From Agriotes lineatus (taxonomy: Eukaryota; Arthropoda; Insecta; Coleoptera; Elateridae): a stretch of DNA of 64,000 nucleotides. Below are positions 1-10,982 of the stretch, piece by piece. Made by a program: the position numbers and the translations under genes. The stretch is taken from assembly GCA_940337035.1 (NCBI GenBank), contig OW679200.1:23353090-23417089 (forward strand), given 5' to 3'. Under the pieces are notes generated by a model. That model was not told where the DNA came from, ran no database searches, and saw only the letters and a list, made by a program, of their open reading frames with translations. Numbering within the stretch: position 1 is the first letter of the stretch; each line of letters starts with the position of its first letter.

Positions 1-143
1 GCCCCCCTGGAGGACCCCTACGACCTGACCATTCGCTGTTGCTACACCCTGCGTCGTCAGTTTACCCCCTGTAAACTGAGTGGCAACTGGAAGGGCTGCT
101 GAAATTGGCACTCCAGCAAACGGAGTAAAATTCATCTTGAGAT
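1..143 (-). CDS. Partial internal exon (copy 1), Q/T/V-rich protein
   Basis: This is the 5' part of the exon that is complete at 37282-37739; the window edge cuts the rest. Read on the minus strand, a pyrimidine-rich CAG acceptor ends at 144 and the open frame runs L-K-M-N-F-T-P-F-A-G-V-P-I to the window start without a stop. Five bases differ from the other copy (positions 10, 34, 70, 105 and 112). All fall on third codon positions and none changes an amino acid: Leu CTT/CTC, Ala GCA/GCG, Thr ACG/ACA, Pro CCG/CCA and Gly GGC/GGA. The flanking intron also differs, by substitutions and small indels. It is either a second allele or a recent paralogue still under selection. The protein family is not recognised with confidence. 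Confidence 0.75.
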
Positions 144-806
144 CTGGAATTAAGAATTATACATGTTATTGTTTCTGCAAGGAATGTTACAAAAAAATAA
201 TATGCACCTTAGATATTTTGTAGAGATAATCAAGTTTTATTTTTACTGCAATTTATTTGAATTGAAATGCTTACATGGCAAACGATATTCATTTAACTAT
301 TATAATATATAAATTGTCTCTCAGTTGTGACACCAATATGTTTATTTTTATTAATTCATGGTTATTAAAGAATAGCCAAGTCCCATACCAAATTTCATTA
401 TCGAGGTGCAAAATATTAATAAGATATTAGATAAAAACCAGTTTTCAAGTATCATGTTTTACATTACAGCTCCTTTGAGAAGCATTTCCAAATAGTATGC
501 ACTTAAACAAAGTTTCTCTTAATGGGACATCTTAAAATTTACCCGTTAAAGCTTCTCATCAAATTTGTGAATCACCCTTGAAAGTGTTGCACAATAAAAA
601 ATTGGCTAAGTTTGAAAAATTATTAAAAATAAAGTCTTTTAATTTATTTAATTTTTTATATCAACATGATCTAAAAATTACAAAAAAGTAAAGTTTAATT
701 TTTGTAAAATTGCTGTAAAATCAATATTTAAAATTTAAAATTGAATGTTATAATCACACGCTATAGTTAAATATTCACTATAACCTATTTTGACTAAACA
801 AGAAGA
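144..806. other. AT-rich intronic sequence, copy 1
   Basis: Sequence upstream (minus-strand sense) of the exon acceptor. It is AT-rich, with no open frame or structured element that I can support. It pairs with 37740-38403 with scattered substitutions and short indels. Confidence 0.5.
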
Positions 807-944
807 ACCGAGTGGTTTGATGAAGAATGTATGAAGGAGCTGGCAAATAAAAACAAAGCTAGAATTAAAACGTACAAAGAAAATACTATGAAACATGAAG
901 TCACTTTTGAACAAATGAGAAAAGGTTAAAACAAATGTAATCAG

Positions 945-1991
945 TAGTGATGGGCACAATCGAATGATTTTGAAAATCGAATGATTGCTATTCGAATGGT
1001 TGCAATAATCGAAATGTTCATTCGAAAAATCATTCGGATGTCACAAGCGTCCACATTTGAAATAATAATTCGAGAATTCGCTGCTCCAATCGAATGCTCC
1101 GATCTTGCATTTCCCTATCTCCTTGAAGTTGAAGTGTTATTGATAACTGAATACTCGAATTTCGAATAGTCGAATGTTTACCTGCAAACTCAGGACTGCG
1201 CGTTTGAGAGTAGTCTCGTCTCTCTCCTAGCGATTAATGATATTGTTTTGTACTTGTTTACTTGAATTTCATTTGATTTACTTAACCAAACAATGAACTT
1301 TATTTACTTAGTCAAAGAATGAATTTATTTTTTTTATTGTATTAGGTATTTATATTTTATATAAAATTCTATTAATAATTTCATTTGCTTTTTATGTACT
1401 CGTGTTGTCTATTGTTTACTTGAAAAATATAATTACCTACTAATATAACTTTATTTGCTGTATAGTAATGTAATTGTATATTTGAATACAATAGCAAAAC
1501 TTGTTTGTTTATTTTCAAATAAAAATAGACTTAAGCCGATCTTGCTCCAAATTCAAATAATTCATTTTGACGCTATTGAACACATGTCCGGGCGTTTGAT
1601 TTGATACCACCGCGACTCACAGCTTGCACTGTAGACAAAGCAAAAGAAAATCAAACGAAGCGTCTCTACGGTGTATAATCTCTAGCCTGCATAAAAGTGC
1701 AAACGTAGGTATACTGAAATCGACTGAGCGTTCGCTATTCGAAATATTTTGAAGGCATCATCACTCGTAGTTGCAAGATGCCGAGATGCATAATGCGATA
1801 CGATTGAAATGAAAATGAATGACATTTCGAATTATTAAACAAATCGCGAATACGAAGTAATAATTCGAAAACCGAATAGTTACTCGAAATATTGAAATCA
1901 TTCAAATAAATTTTTAGTATCTCGAGATATCTCGAGACATACGAGCAATCGAATATTTCGAATGATTCATTCGAAATACGCCCCATCACTA
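945..1991. mobile_element. Non-autonomous hAT element with CGAAT-rich interior
   Basis: The termini are TAGTGATGGGC and its complement GCCCCATCACTA (one mismatch). The 8-bp flank GTAATCAG occurs at both 937-944 and 1992-1999. Copy 2 carries the same site once, uninterrupted, at 38530-38537, which proves both the boundaries and the 8-bp target duplication expected of hAT. The interior is AT-rich and both ends are packed with ATTCGAA/CGAATGATT motifs, likely subterminal transposase-binding repeats. There is no transposase frame, so the element would need one in trans. Confidence 0.9.
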
Positions 1992-2398
1992 GTAATCAGT
2001 CAACAAAAGTACAACAGTGCAATCTAGAATAATACAATTTACTGCAAAAGTAAAAAGAGAACGTCACTGGAGATACAACTAGGAAGCAACAACGCAGCAA
2101 ATTATTTCATTACTAAATGATGATAGTAAGAATTGCATTCATCAGAATTTTTCAGAACATACAAAACCTTATGAAGATTTCATACAAGAACCTAAAGAAC
2201 GAGAGGTATGAGAAACAATAGAAAAAAATAACATGATAAAATAAGATTCCAGCAGCTATTTTGAAAAAGGAGGCCAGCTGTTAGTAAATCGAATAAGAAA
2301 TTTAAATAGACAATACCGCAGGAGGAAAAAATACCTAAAATATGGAACAGAGAATACCCCTCTTGGGTGTGTCATATAAAATGCTCCACTAATCATAC

Positions 2399-2741
2399 GG
2401 GTGGCCATAAATATCTGATATCACATTACCTTTGGAATCAACACCGCTTTATTAAAGTGATGAATCCAACTAAACTAAATGTCATTAATGTCATCACAAC
2501 TAAAATTCCTATCTGTCAAAAATTATTACATATTGCAATAAGTATTGAAATTAGAACAGGAGATTTTTATAATCGAGTGGTAGGCTAAACTGCAGAATCT
2601 GGGCACATTCCCCTCCTCTTATTTGCATTTTATTACATTTCATACCAATACTTATTATAATTGAAATATGTATAATGCTAACCAACATTTATAAGTAGCT
2701 AATTCCATGGCTACCGGGAGCTCAGATGTTTATGGCCACCC
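2399..2741. mobile_element. 343-bp TIR element, class uncertain
   Basis: It begins GGGTGGCCATAAATATCTGA and ends with the complement, with one mismatch over 20 bp. It is inside the copy-1 LINE and absent at the matching place in copy 2 (about 38936). The target duplication is not clean: the filled site reads ATCATAC before and GGGTACAAG after, and the empty site reads ATCATACCTACAAG. The superfamily is therefore left open. Confidence 0.7.
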
Positions 2742-4184
2742 GGGTACAAGAAAGATTCAATTTACAAGTGAATGAAATAATGAAGGTGCATATCAAGATA
2801 CGTTCAGAAGAAGTAGGTCAAAGATAGACAAACATTTTAACTGATTGAGAACAATAGTTAGGAACAAAATTAAAGATTGTATATAATACGTGCAGAATAT
2901 GAGTAAGCATACAACCCAATGTGTCTTGGTACAGGCTTTTAAACTTCAAGAGTTAATAGAACAAAAACTAACAGCAACACGAGAAAGGTTATGAGAAAAC
3001 AAAATAAGAAAAGCACATAAAGAAGTAAGACACTTTAGAAAAGGTTTCCAGCCCAGAACAAACATGTGTAAAATTAAAGAAGGGCAGATAATCGTAAACA
3101 AAAATGATATAGCTGACAGATGAGAGAATATTTTACAAATTTACTGAATATAAACGATGAAGAGTAGAAGATGAATAAGAAAATGAAAAGAAAAGATACC
3201 AGAACCAGAACCCACACATGATGAAATTAAGAGCATCATTGGCAAAATGAAGATGAATAAAGCCCCAAGTGAAAATGACATTCCAACAGAGATATTAAAA
3301 TCTGAGGGACAGGAGTTATGGAAAAAGATGCACAATTTAATCCAGATAATATAGAAGAACAAAAAGACGCCTCTCCAACATCGAATACAAGAATCATATG
3401 TCCCATACATAAAAAAAGTAGATTAGGCATTATAACCAATCACACAAAGTTCTATCGCATGCACTATTGGAAAGATTAAAACTGTATGTCGAGTAAAGGG
3501 TAGAATAGGGATCTATCAAGTTGGTTTCAGGAATGATAATCCACAACAAATCAGATATTTAATATGCGGCATATAGCAGAAAAGGCAAGAGAGCCCTAGA
3601 TACATTTTAAATCCCATAAAAACTAAAAAAAACTTATATTAATGTGACCATTAAAGACATACTCTAAGATAAAAGTAAGAGGAGAAGAAGCACAACCCAT
3701 TAGTAATAATGTGGAATTAAGATAAGGAGACGTTCTGTTGCACATATTATTTAACATGGTGCTAGATAGTCATACAAAAAAAAAACATCCTACGATAACT
3801 ACCTATTCAAAAATCAGAATCCGATGCTGGCTTATGCATATGATATAACCATAATTAGCATACACGGGGCATAATTCGAACTTAGAAACAAGAGAAAAAA
3901 CAAAATACCTAAGAATATTAAGACAAGTGCAACAAGAAGAACAACTAGGAGTATAAGAATAGATAAAGTAAATAAGTTCAAATACCTAGGCACAGCAACT
4001 AATAAAACGAATGACATAACCGAAGATATTAAAGCCAAATCATTCATTACTAACAGATCCTATTTTGTCATAAACGATATTTCAAGACAAAATTAATTAA
4101 AAAAAAAACAAACAAAAGCTACGGCTATACAAGACAATAATAAAACCCATGCTAACATATGGTTGTGAATCATGTACAGTCACA

Positions 4185-4406
4185 GAATTAAAAATCCGGG
4201 CGAGTCTTATAGAGGATTTTTGAAAATTTTTGGGTAATGTAAATTGGGCTTTGCGTTTCTAGATTAGCAATTGACAGTTAAACAATGAGGCATGCTGTCA
4301 TATACGAGTAATTATTTTGACTTTGACTAATTTCACCAGGTAACATGATAAGTAAAGTAAAGTAAGATATACCCTGAATCATTTTAAGTGCCCAGATTTT
4401 TAATTC
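4185..4406. mobile_element. Small TIR element inside the LINE, copy 1
   Basis: Terminal inverted repeats GAATTAAAAATCCGGGC and GCCCAGATTTTTAATTC differ at one base. The element splits the LINE frame just after CTVTEL. LINE-like coding resumes downstream, so it inserted into an existing LINE. It is shared with copy 2 (40380-40600), so it predates the split of the two copies. Confidence 0.65.
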
Positions 4407-4656
4407 CCCGACTGTACATTAGTGAAAAAGAAGAAATAGCAGTTGACTATGTGAAAAAAATCTACGAAGGATATTTGGACCAGCTAAAGACAGGGGAGAA
4501 TGGAGACGGAGATACAATGAAGAAATAAGAAGACTACAATGAACTAGACAGTCAATGTCATAAAGCGCATGCGAATACAATGGGATAGGACATGTGATGC
4601 GAATGGCACCCAACAATATAACCCAGAGAGTAACAGTATACCAATAATACACGCAC

Positions 4657-5535
4657 ACTTCCATTTACAGTGATCTTATAATTAGCCAAAAATTTGATTT
4701 TTAATTTTTAAGCATTTGTCAAAAATTTTCAAAAATTACAAATTTTACAGAAACTGTACAAAATAGAGTATTAGTTCAAGAGACAAATTTTCTCAAAAAT
4801 TTTAAGCTTAATTCAAAAATATAATAATATACCGGGTGTTCTATTTAAAATCTATAAGTATCGAGTGGCGCAGTGGCAAGGGCGTCAAGCTTGCAATAAG
4901 CGAGTCCTCGGTTCGAATCCATGGGCAGGCGGAATTTTTCCGCAGTCCATTGGATCGGTAACGCGCCCGGTCACCATTCGCCGTTGGGATAGAATTAACG
5001 GCGCTCTTCCTGGAAGACTGGTGTATGGGAAAGAGTAACCTGACCACACACAACGCATGCTACATACAATATACACATGTTGTGACCTGTAATTGGTTTC
5101 ATGTAACTGTTGGTCGCCGCTTAAATAAATAGAAAAAAATAGAAGTTAATAAAAAAAAATAAGAAAAAACAAAAGAAACCCCTTTTAGAGTTATTCAACT
5201 GGAAAATCACCTATCTCACATCAATACACATTAAAAATATAAAGTTTGAAAAAAATCGTTAAAGCCGTTTTTGAAAAAATTTAAAAACTGAAAAATCATT
5301 AGAGTAAACACCATACTTCCGTTTACGCGATTTTCTTCAAAAGCTTGCTGTCGCATCTACATAGTACACAAAACTTCGTTTTTGCGATATTCTGTTCACA
5401 GACACACATAGACAGATCAATGAACAAAAACGTGTTTCTTGGGTTCGGAGGACTCTAAAACGTGAAGATCTGTTGAAAAACTCAATTTCGAATTTTTGGG
5501 GTGAATTCAATACTTCTGTTATCGTAAAAGTAATT
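4657..5535. mobile_element. ACTTCC-end repeat family, copy 1 member with nested SINE
   Basis: This dispersed repeat starts ACTTCCATTTACAGTGATC and ends near ACTTCTGTTATCGTAAAAG. It is homologous along its length to 59905-60580 and, in part, to 27097-27300. The 59905-60580 member is uninterrupted where this one carries a tRNA-derived SINE (4861-5141), so it serves as the empty site. The interior holds poly-A/T stretches and a conserved block AACGTGAAGATC near 5460. It has no coding capacity. The best-preserved member suggests short inverted ends, ACTTCCTTTTAC versus GTAAAAGGAAGT. Confidence 0.6.
4861..5141 (+). repeat. tRNA-derived SINE, copy 1
   Basis: Pol III promoter elements are visible: box A-like GTGGCGCAGTGG (about 4865) and box B GGTTCGAATCC (4910-4920), 35-50 bp apart as in a tRNA gene. 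A palindromic core GCGGAATTTTTCCGC follows, then a body ending in an A/T-rich tail (TAAATAAATAG). It is nested in the ACTTCC-end element. The same core occurs in a second SINE on the minus strand at 22264-22580, so the two families share a central domain. Confidence 0.8.
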
Positions 5536-5569
5536 AACAATGAAAGCAGAGAACAACAATGAGCAATAT

Positions 5570-5965
5570 TATATAACTAATGGGGACAATGAAATGGATA
5601 AAATACTAGCACAGTGAAATAAAGCAACGAAAACTCTCATGAAAATGATGAAGACAAAAGTGATATAAAAAACACAAATGTCAGAGTGTACGGAATGGTA
5701 ATTCAAGCAGCTGTTTTATACACTTGTGAGACATAGATGCTAACCAAGAACAACACACTAAAGTAAAGATACATTCGAAAAACGGAAAATTAATTTGGTT
5801 AATAGTCTGTAACAACACCGATCAAGATAAAGGAACTTACGCAACTGGACCAGTTTCCAATCACAACAACTTTTCCATCTACCTAAAGACAGAGAGAGAT
5901 ACAAAGATGTAGTGATCGCAAACCTCCAGTTAGGAGCGCATTAGAACAAGAAGAACTTACTCTAA
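5570..5965 (+). pseudogene. Second LINE 3' fragment, copy 1
   Basis: This is a separate, decayed LINE 3' end. IQAAVLYTCET (near 5705) and MLTKNN correspond to the Y-G-S-E-T-W-T-L-T block of insect LINEs. DRERYKDVVIANLQLGAH near 5890 corresponds to the extreme C-terminal region. The remaining frames are broken by stops. Copy 2 (41805-42165) reads AAVLYTSETWMLTKNN and lacks a 37-bp segment near 5925-5960. Confidence 0.6.
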
Positions 5966-6216
5966 AATTAATTAAAATATTTAGTATTTATTATAGCAAC
6001 TAAAGAGAAGAAATAATTTATTATGCGCAAATTTAGCTGTTTTATAAAGTACCATTTAAATTTTCTTAAAAATCCATTGTCCACAGTACCTACGGAGAAA
6101 AATTTAAAAAAAGATTTTATCCTTAAACAATTGCGGTTTAGCTGATCATATCAAATACAGAAGAAAAACAACAAACATTTGTCGTACCTATACAATAATG
6201 ACACTTCTAATAGCAT

Positions 6217-6345
6217 ATTATTATATGAGCGGTTTTGATAACCACTATTCACGAGCGTGAGGTATGTGACACGAGCCGTAGGCAAATGGCGCAAATAGTC
6301 TTGAGTGAATAATGGCTGTAATCGCGAATATAATACTATACTTTA
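6217..6345. repeat. CpG-bearing imperfect hairpin
   Basis: An AT-rich outer region encloses a CpG-bearing core. CCACTATTCACGAGCG pairs imperfectly with GTGAATAATGGCTG downstream. It is conserved in copy 2 (42412-42530). The layout resembles the other hairpins listed between 26 and 35 kb, but without convincing primary-sequence homology. Confidence 0.45.
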
Positions 6346-6580
6346 TCTACTCATATTAACCATTTTCTAAGCAATAACAGCAGAAACCGACAGACTGCAC
6401 TTCAGAAAGTAGATGCGATGTACATTGGAAAACGTAAACAAACAAAATGGCGACACCGCTGAACAATGCTCGATTCAACTGTTAACTCTACAGTTCAGCG
6501 CATCAGACCGTTGCATAGAGAGATCGCAGATGATCGGGGGCGATTTGAAATAGATCATCGTCGACTGGGCCAAACAACGG

Positions 6581-6683
6581 TGAATTATGGATTTGTGGCT
6601 CTATGATTGGCCGAACGCAGTAAATTATGAATTTCTGATTCTGTGATTGGCCGAAAGCAGTGAATTATGAATTCATAATTCAC
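6581..6683. repeat. 40-bp tandem repeat with CCAAT-box complements
   Basis: About 2.5 copies of a 40-bp unit, each beginning GTGAATTATGRATTT. Two units contain TGATTGGCCGAA, the complement of a CCAAT box. The array ends in a short palindrome GTGAATTATGAATTCATAATTCAC-like segment. A diverged version lies at about 42770-42880 in copy 2. No promoter activity can be claimed. Confidence 0.6.
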
Positions 6684-7250
6684 TGTCAGGAATGATACAT
6701 ATTATTATTAATTGTAAAAAAATTCTAATAATTGGGATATTATTTAATATGGGTAGATAAATGTTATTTAATTTTTCTAGAATTCAGTTTCTCTCTCTTT
6801 TTTTTTTGCTTTTAAAACATTCAAACATGTAGAGCAAATACATACATACAGTGTGTCCCACTTTAGACAGCACCACCAGCACAGCACTACCCCAGTATTT
6901 TTTTAAAATATATTATCGATTTAAAAAATTTCTTTGTTCTAATTATACCCCTCACTAAATTGTACTTTTAGGGTATCTTACTTTCCCTTCATGATAAAAT
7001 GCTACCCTACTGCGATTTAAAATAAACAGCAAAATTGAAGATGTCGTATTAGAGATTTTTTCATTAAAAAATCATGTTAATAAAAGTTGTTCAGAATCAT
7101 TCAAATAAGCCAAATCCAAAATTTCATTAAAAATAAAAATTTGTCAAGAAAAGTCCAGAAAATTCGAATAATAATCTCACAAGTTAATCATGATTTTTAT
7201 TTTATTTTATTAATTTAATTCAATAAAAAAAAAACTATGCTTATGTCTTG

Positions 7251-7579
7251 TCAGGCTTGAGTTATTCTGTCACAAAGTTGTTGAATATTTATTGATCGAG
7301 TTTGATACACTTTATTTTTAATAGTTCCCCATAAATAAAATTGTAATGGTATGATATCGGCGGATCTAGTTTGCCATCCCATTAGGGGAGTGTTTCCCTA
7401 ACCGCAACTGCGTTATGTATAGGCGCCTCATCTAATTGATAGAACATTTCCTGCCATACTGTAACTGGAAGATCATGTAATGCATCCCATAAATCGTTAT
7501 TTAATTTTTTTGAGATTTTCATTTTTGTTTTTGTTTTTAATGAAATTTCGGATTTAACTTCTTGAACAATTCTGAACAA
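7251..7579 (-). pseudogene. Tc1/mariner transposase catalytic-domain relic, copy 1
   Basis: Minus-strand fragment of a DDE/D transposase. One frame ends WQEMFYQLDEAPIHNAVAV, matching the family block F-x-Q-D-G-A-P-x-H, with its Asp kept as D in QLDEAP. After a frameshift and a short deletion near 7382, the next frame reads RSADIIPLQFYLWGTIKNK then VYQTRSINIQQL, matching the S-P-D-L-T-P-L-D-F-F-L-W-G block that carries the third catalytic acid. A stop follows at 7251-7253. The first catalytic Asp and the DNA-binding domain are missing, so it is not functional. It is shared with copy 2, so it was dead before the copies separated. Confidence 0.8.
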
Positions 7580-7589
7580 CTTTTATTAA

Positions 7590-8194
7590 CCCTCCAGTAC
7601 CCGTTCAAAATTGTAAGACATCAGTACCCGCACCGGTCTCGCAGTCCAACACCCTCTGCCACCTCCATAAAAATAATGAGATATCTTATGGCATCAGTTT
7701 CTTGTTCACTAACGTCTTCATAATCAGATATTTCCTGTTCAGTGTCACTGTTCATTTCCCTAGTTTCCAATAAATTATTTTCGTCAGACGATGGCACATC
7801 ATCATAAAACGCGTTGTCGACATCCTCCGCTATTATATCTCGCATCGTCCGTTCTAGTCGCGCCTGTTCTTTCTCATAAAATCTGCCATGCCTATAATAA
7901 TGTTTTAGTATAACAGTGTTACTAAAAATGCTGAAAATACTTCCTTCTCCTCACATTGGTCGTATATCAAAGGTAAAAATAAAAACAACTCGGGTACCCG
8001 CTTCGGTCTCTAAAACCGAAATTATAAATAACTTTTAAACCACTGCACGCACGAACTCAAAACTGCATACGGATCTTCAATGGCAATATATAGGAAGGTA
8101 GTGAAATGGGCGGTAAACTAACGCTAGAACATTAAGTAATATACTGCATCATGTGTTTGCTCGGTCTCACAGACCGTAAACGGGTACTGAAGGG
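7590..8194. mobile_element. piggyBac MITE, 605 bp
   Basis: TTAA flanks both ends (7586-7589 and 8195-8198). The inverted ends are CCCTCCAGTACCCGTT and CCCTTCAGTACCCGTT. Copy 2 has a single uninterrupted TTAA at 44326-44329, which confirms the insertion. CGGTCTC/ACCGAAA motifs recur inside. A minus-strand frame at 7621-7845 is very acidic (SSDENNLLE, SDTEQEISDYEDVSEQE), like the N-terminal segment of piggyBac transposases, so this is probably an internally deleted autonomous element. Confidence 0.92.
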
Positions 8195-8372
8195 TTAAGA
8201 AGATTTTTTGATAAAAGAATCCCTAATACGGCTTCTTCAATGTTGCTGTTTATTTTAAATCATAGTAGGCTACCATTTTACCGTGAAGGGAAAGTAACAT
8301 ACACTAAAAGTAGAATTTAGTGAGGGGTATATTCAGAAAAAAGAAAGTTTTTAAATCGATAATATATGAAAA

Positions 8373-9278
8373 CTAGCAACCAGTGAGACAAATGCCTCAT
8401 TTAATAAAACAAAAAAGACCGTTTTTCAAATAGAACGCGTATTAAATAAAAACAATAATATTTTTTAAAATCACGTGATTGAAATTCGGTTCCTGACCTG
8501 ACATGACCATTCCAAACATATAACTTTAATAACTTTTTTCTCTATCTCTTACGGTTTGGCTGCTGAAACAGCGCCCGGACGGACCAGCGTCCCGGACGGA
8601 CGGAAATCACGTGATTTCTCGAAAACCGGAAGTGTCACGTGACTGAAATTCGGTTCCTGACCTAACATGACCATTCCAAACATATAACTTTCATAACTTT
8701 TTTCTCTATCTCTTACGGTTTGGCTGCTGAAACAGCGCCCGGACGGACCAGCGTCGCGGACGGACGGAAATCACGTGATTTCTCGAAAACCGGAAGTGTC
8801 ACGTGACTGAAATTCGGTTCCTGACCTAACATGACCATTCCAAACATATAACTTTAATAACTTTTTTCTCTATCTCTTACGGTTTGGCTGCTGAAACAGC
8901 GCCCGGACGGACCAGCGTCTCGGACGGACGGAAATCACGTGATTTCTCGAAAACCGGAAGTGTCACGTGACTGAAATTCGGTTCCTGACCTAACATGACC
9001 ATTCCAAACATATAACTTTTATAACTTTTTTCTCTATCTCTTACGGTTTGGCTGCTGAAACAGCGTCCCGGAAGGACCAGCGTCCCGGACGGACGGAAAT
9101 CACGTGATTTCTCGAAAACCGGAAGTGTCACGTGACTTAAATTCGGTTCCTGACCTGACATGACCATTCCAAACATATAACTTTCATAACTTATTTCTCT
9201 ATCTCTTACGGTTTGGCTGCTGAAACCGCGTCCCGGACGGACCAGCGTCCCAGACAGACAAGTCTATTAGATAAAAGA
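8373..9278 (-). mobile_element. Non-autonomous Helitron B carrying a minisatellite
   Basis: On the minus strand it starts TCTTTTATCTAATAG and ends GGTTGCTAG, fitting the Helitron rule of TC start and CTRR end. A small hairpin (TGAGGC-ATTT-GTCTCA, one wobble) lies seven bases before CTAG. It directly abuts Helitron A with no base between. The pair lies exactly between A and T of the copy-2 empty site (44503/44504), with no target duplication, as expected. Most of it is the 164-bp tandem array. Confidence 0.8.
8470..9262. repeat. 164-bp tandem array with two CACGTG palindromes per unit
   Basis: Nearly five units; the anchor ATTCGGTTCC recurs at 8484, 8648, 8812, 8976 and 9141 (spacing 164, 164, 164, 165). 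Each full unit contains AATCACGTGATT and GTCACGTGACT. Units differ by few bases, so the array is young or homogenised. Long minus-strand frames through it are a by-product of the repeat and not genes. Confidence 0.95.
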
Positions 9279-9323
9279 CTAGCAGTCCAGTGAGACAAAT
9301 GTCTCATTTAACGCGCCTTCAAA

Positions 9324-9388
9324 CCTCGATCGGTTAGGCAACCACCCAGACCTGGAAGGTGTCAAAGTGGTTGCCTAACCGATCGAGG
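9324..9388. repeat. Perfect 22-bp inverted repeat
   Basis: Arms 9324-9345 and 9367-9388 are exact complements (CCTCGATCGGTTAGGCAACC plus AC) separated by 21 bp. It lies within Helitron A. It is G+C-rich compared with its surroundings and could extrude as a cruciform. Confidence 0.95.
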
Positions 9389-9394
9389 ATTTAA

Positions 9395-10981
9395 GGTAGA
9401 TTCAGACTGGCGGTAGCGGCGCGGTGGCGGCGCGGTAGCGGAGCGGTCCTGAAACCGCTCAGCAATCGCTCTGCACGTTTTTAAATGATATGATTCAGAC
9501 TAACAAGCTGCGCGGAAGCGGAGAGGTAGCGACACGCCGGCGAGGATAAGGCGGTAGGCTGACGGAGCGGTTTCGATCGATCGGGGAGCGATTTTTATGA
9601 AGAAACCGCGCGGTTAGATAAAAACACAGCCATAAATATGCAGTTCAGTACCGTCCCGTAGTTGTAGGCGGATGTGATTGTGCTACAACATGAAAGAGCA
9701 ACCAAACATTTTGGGTTTGGAAATTAACTACACAGCTAAATTGTTCAATCAAATTAATTTTAGTCGCGTTACGCTTGCATTTAAAAACTAACTTCTTCAG
9801 ACGTTTACATTAAGTTTTTAAACAGTTAATTATTTGATGAACTAAAAATAGGAGAATGAGAAACAATGTATATTTTTATCCTTATGATTGTATAATTGAT
9901 TTAATTGGGGCGGAATGAGTACTTTTTTTATTTTTAAATAAATCCTTGACGAAACAGTTTATTTTCAAATTATGCTATTAGTAATTAAAATTTAACAGTG
10001 TGGAAAATAATTTGTTCTGCGAATTGTCAAATATGAAATCCCGTTGGTTCAAATAATTCTCAACAACGCGATTTCATTAAACATTTATTACTAATAGCAT
10101 AATTTTAAAATAAACTGTTTCGTCAACGATTTATTTAATTTAAAATGTAAAAACGTGAGTGCTAAATTCTCACCAATTAAATCAACTTATACAATGATAA
10201 GAATAAAAATATGCTTTTTTTATATGTACAATCTAATCTCATTCTCCTAATTAGTTCATCAAATAAATAACTGTTTAAAAACTTAATTTAAACGTCTCAA
10301 GAAGTTAGCTTTTCAATGCTAACGAAACGCGCATAAAAATAAATTTGATTGAACCATTTATTAATAGTTAATTTCTAAACCAAAAATTAAAATATGTAAT
10401 ATTATGTGTGTTTACGTTATTGTTTATTCACCAATAAAATATATTATTTTGAGTTCAATATTTGTAATTGTTTTTACTTTATAATATACAGTGTGTCCGC
10501 GGATTGGTTTCACATAAGATGTAAATGACAAAACATTCTCGAGTTAGATGTTAATATTCTAAGAATCGTTCCTGCTTGTTCTCAAACCAAGATTTTGAGA
10601 AAGTCAATCAAATTAATTAATATACAGGAGATTTTTAGAATCAATTTAAAAACAATCCAAGAGTAAACTACCTTTATTAAAAAGGGTAACAAAAAAAGTA
10701 TTAAGAAAAATTGTTTAGAATTAAGAGTAATGGCAGACCCAATTTTCAGACAAATCGGCCACTCTTCATCGGAACTCTCTGAACTACTTGTAAACATTTT
10801 TACAAAACTTATTATCGACTTGTAACCTGCACGCCTCTGAACGCCGCTTGCAAATAAACTCACCGTCGAACTACCGCGCTCAGTATGAACACCTACTAGT
10901 CTAAAAACCGCCCAGAATCCGCGCCGCTACCAAACCGCCACCGCACCGCTGCCGCGCCGCTATCGCCAGTCTGAATAGACC
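9395..10981. mobile_element. Long-TIR element unit 1 (PIF/Harbinger-like)
   Basis: It begins GGTAGATTCAGACTGGCGG and ends with the complement of GGTCTATTCAGACTGGCG. Inside the ends are GC-rich GCGGCGCGGTGGCGG iterations. A second, inner pair of arms about 330 bp long (about 9712-10030 against 10050-10385) makes most of the unit a foldback. A minus-strand frame near 10800 reads MFTSSSESSDEEW, an acidic Ser-rich start like those of some Harbinger-derived proteins; this is suggestive only. Together the dimer is flanked by TTTA on both sides, close to the 3-bp TWA target of PIF/Harbinger. Superfamily is inferred. Confidence 0.6.
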
Positions 10982-10982
10982 A

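Larger units (their letters stand above)
807..4670 (+). pseudogene. Degenerate non-LTR retrotransposon (LINE), RTE-like, copy 1
   Basis: This is a broken LINE ORF2 on the plus strand, interrupted by a hAT (945-1991), a 343-bp TIR element (2399-2741) and a small TIR element (4185-4406). The linker after the endonuclease opens with WFDEECMKELANK at 813. The reverse transcriptase is recognisable near 3200-3420 as EIKSIIGKMKMNKAP, then IPTEILKSEGQELWKK and LIQI, matching the N-K-A-P-G and I-P-x-E-L-L-K blocks of insect RTE-like LINEs. Near 3825 the catalytic YADD box reads AYAYD, so the first Asp is lost. The thumb follows as KFKYLGTATNK (about 3970) and LYKTIIKPMLTYGCES (about 4120). The tail GHVMRMAP near 4590 is thrown out of frame here by one extra G. 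It has many stops and shifts and is dead. Clade assignment is by motif memory only. Confidence 0.8.

Noticed and set aside
3141..3604. Minus-strand frames over the LINE
   Set aside because: They are shadows of the degenerate reverse transcriptase on the plus strand.
8877..9176. 99-codon minus-strand frame
   Set aside because: It lies wholly in the 164-bp satellite and its protein repeats with the units; it is a by-product of the array.
8470..9262. CRISPR array
   Set aside because: Units are contiguous with no spacers, and the setting is eukaryotic.
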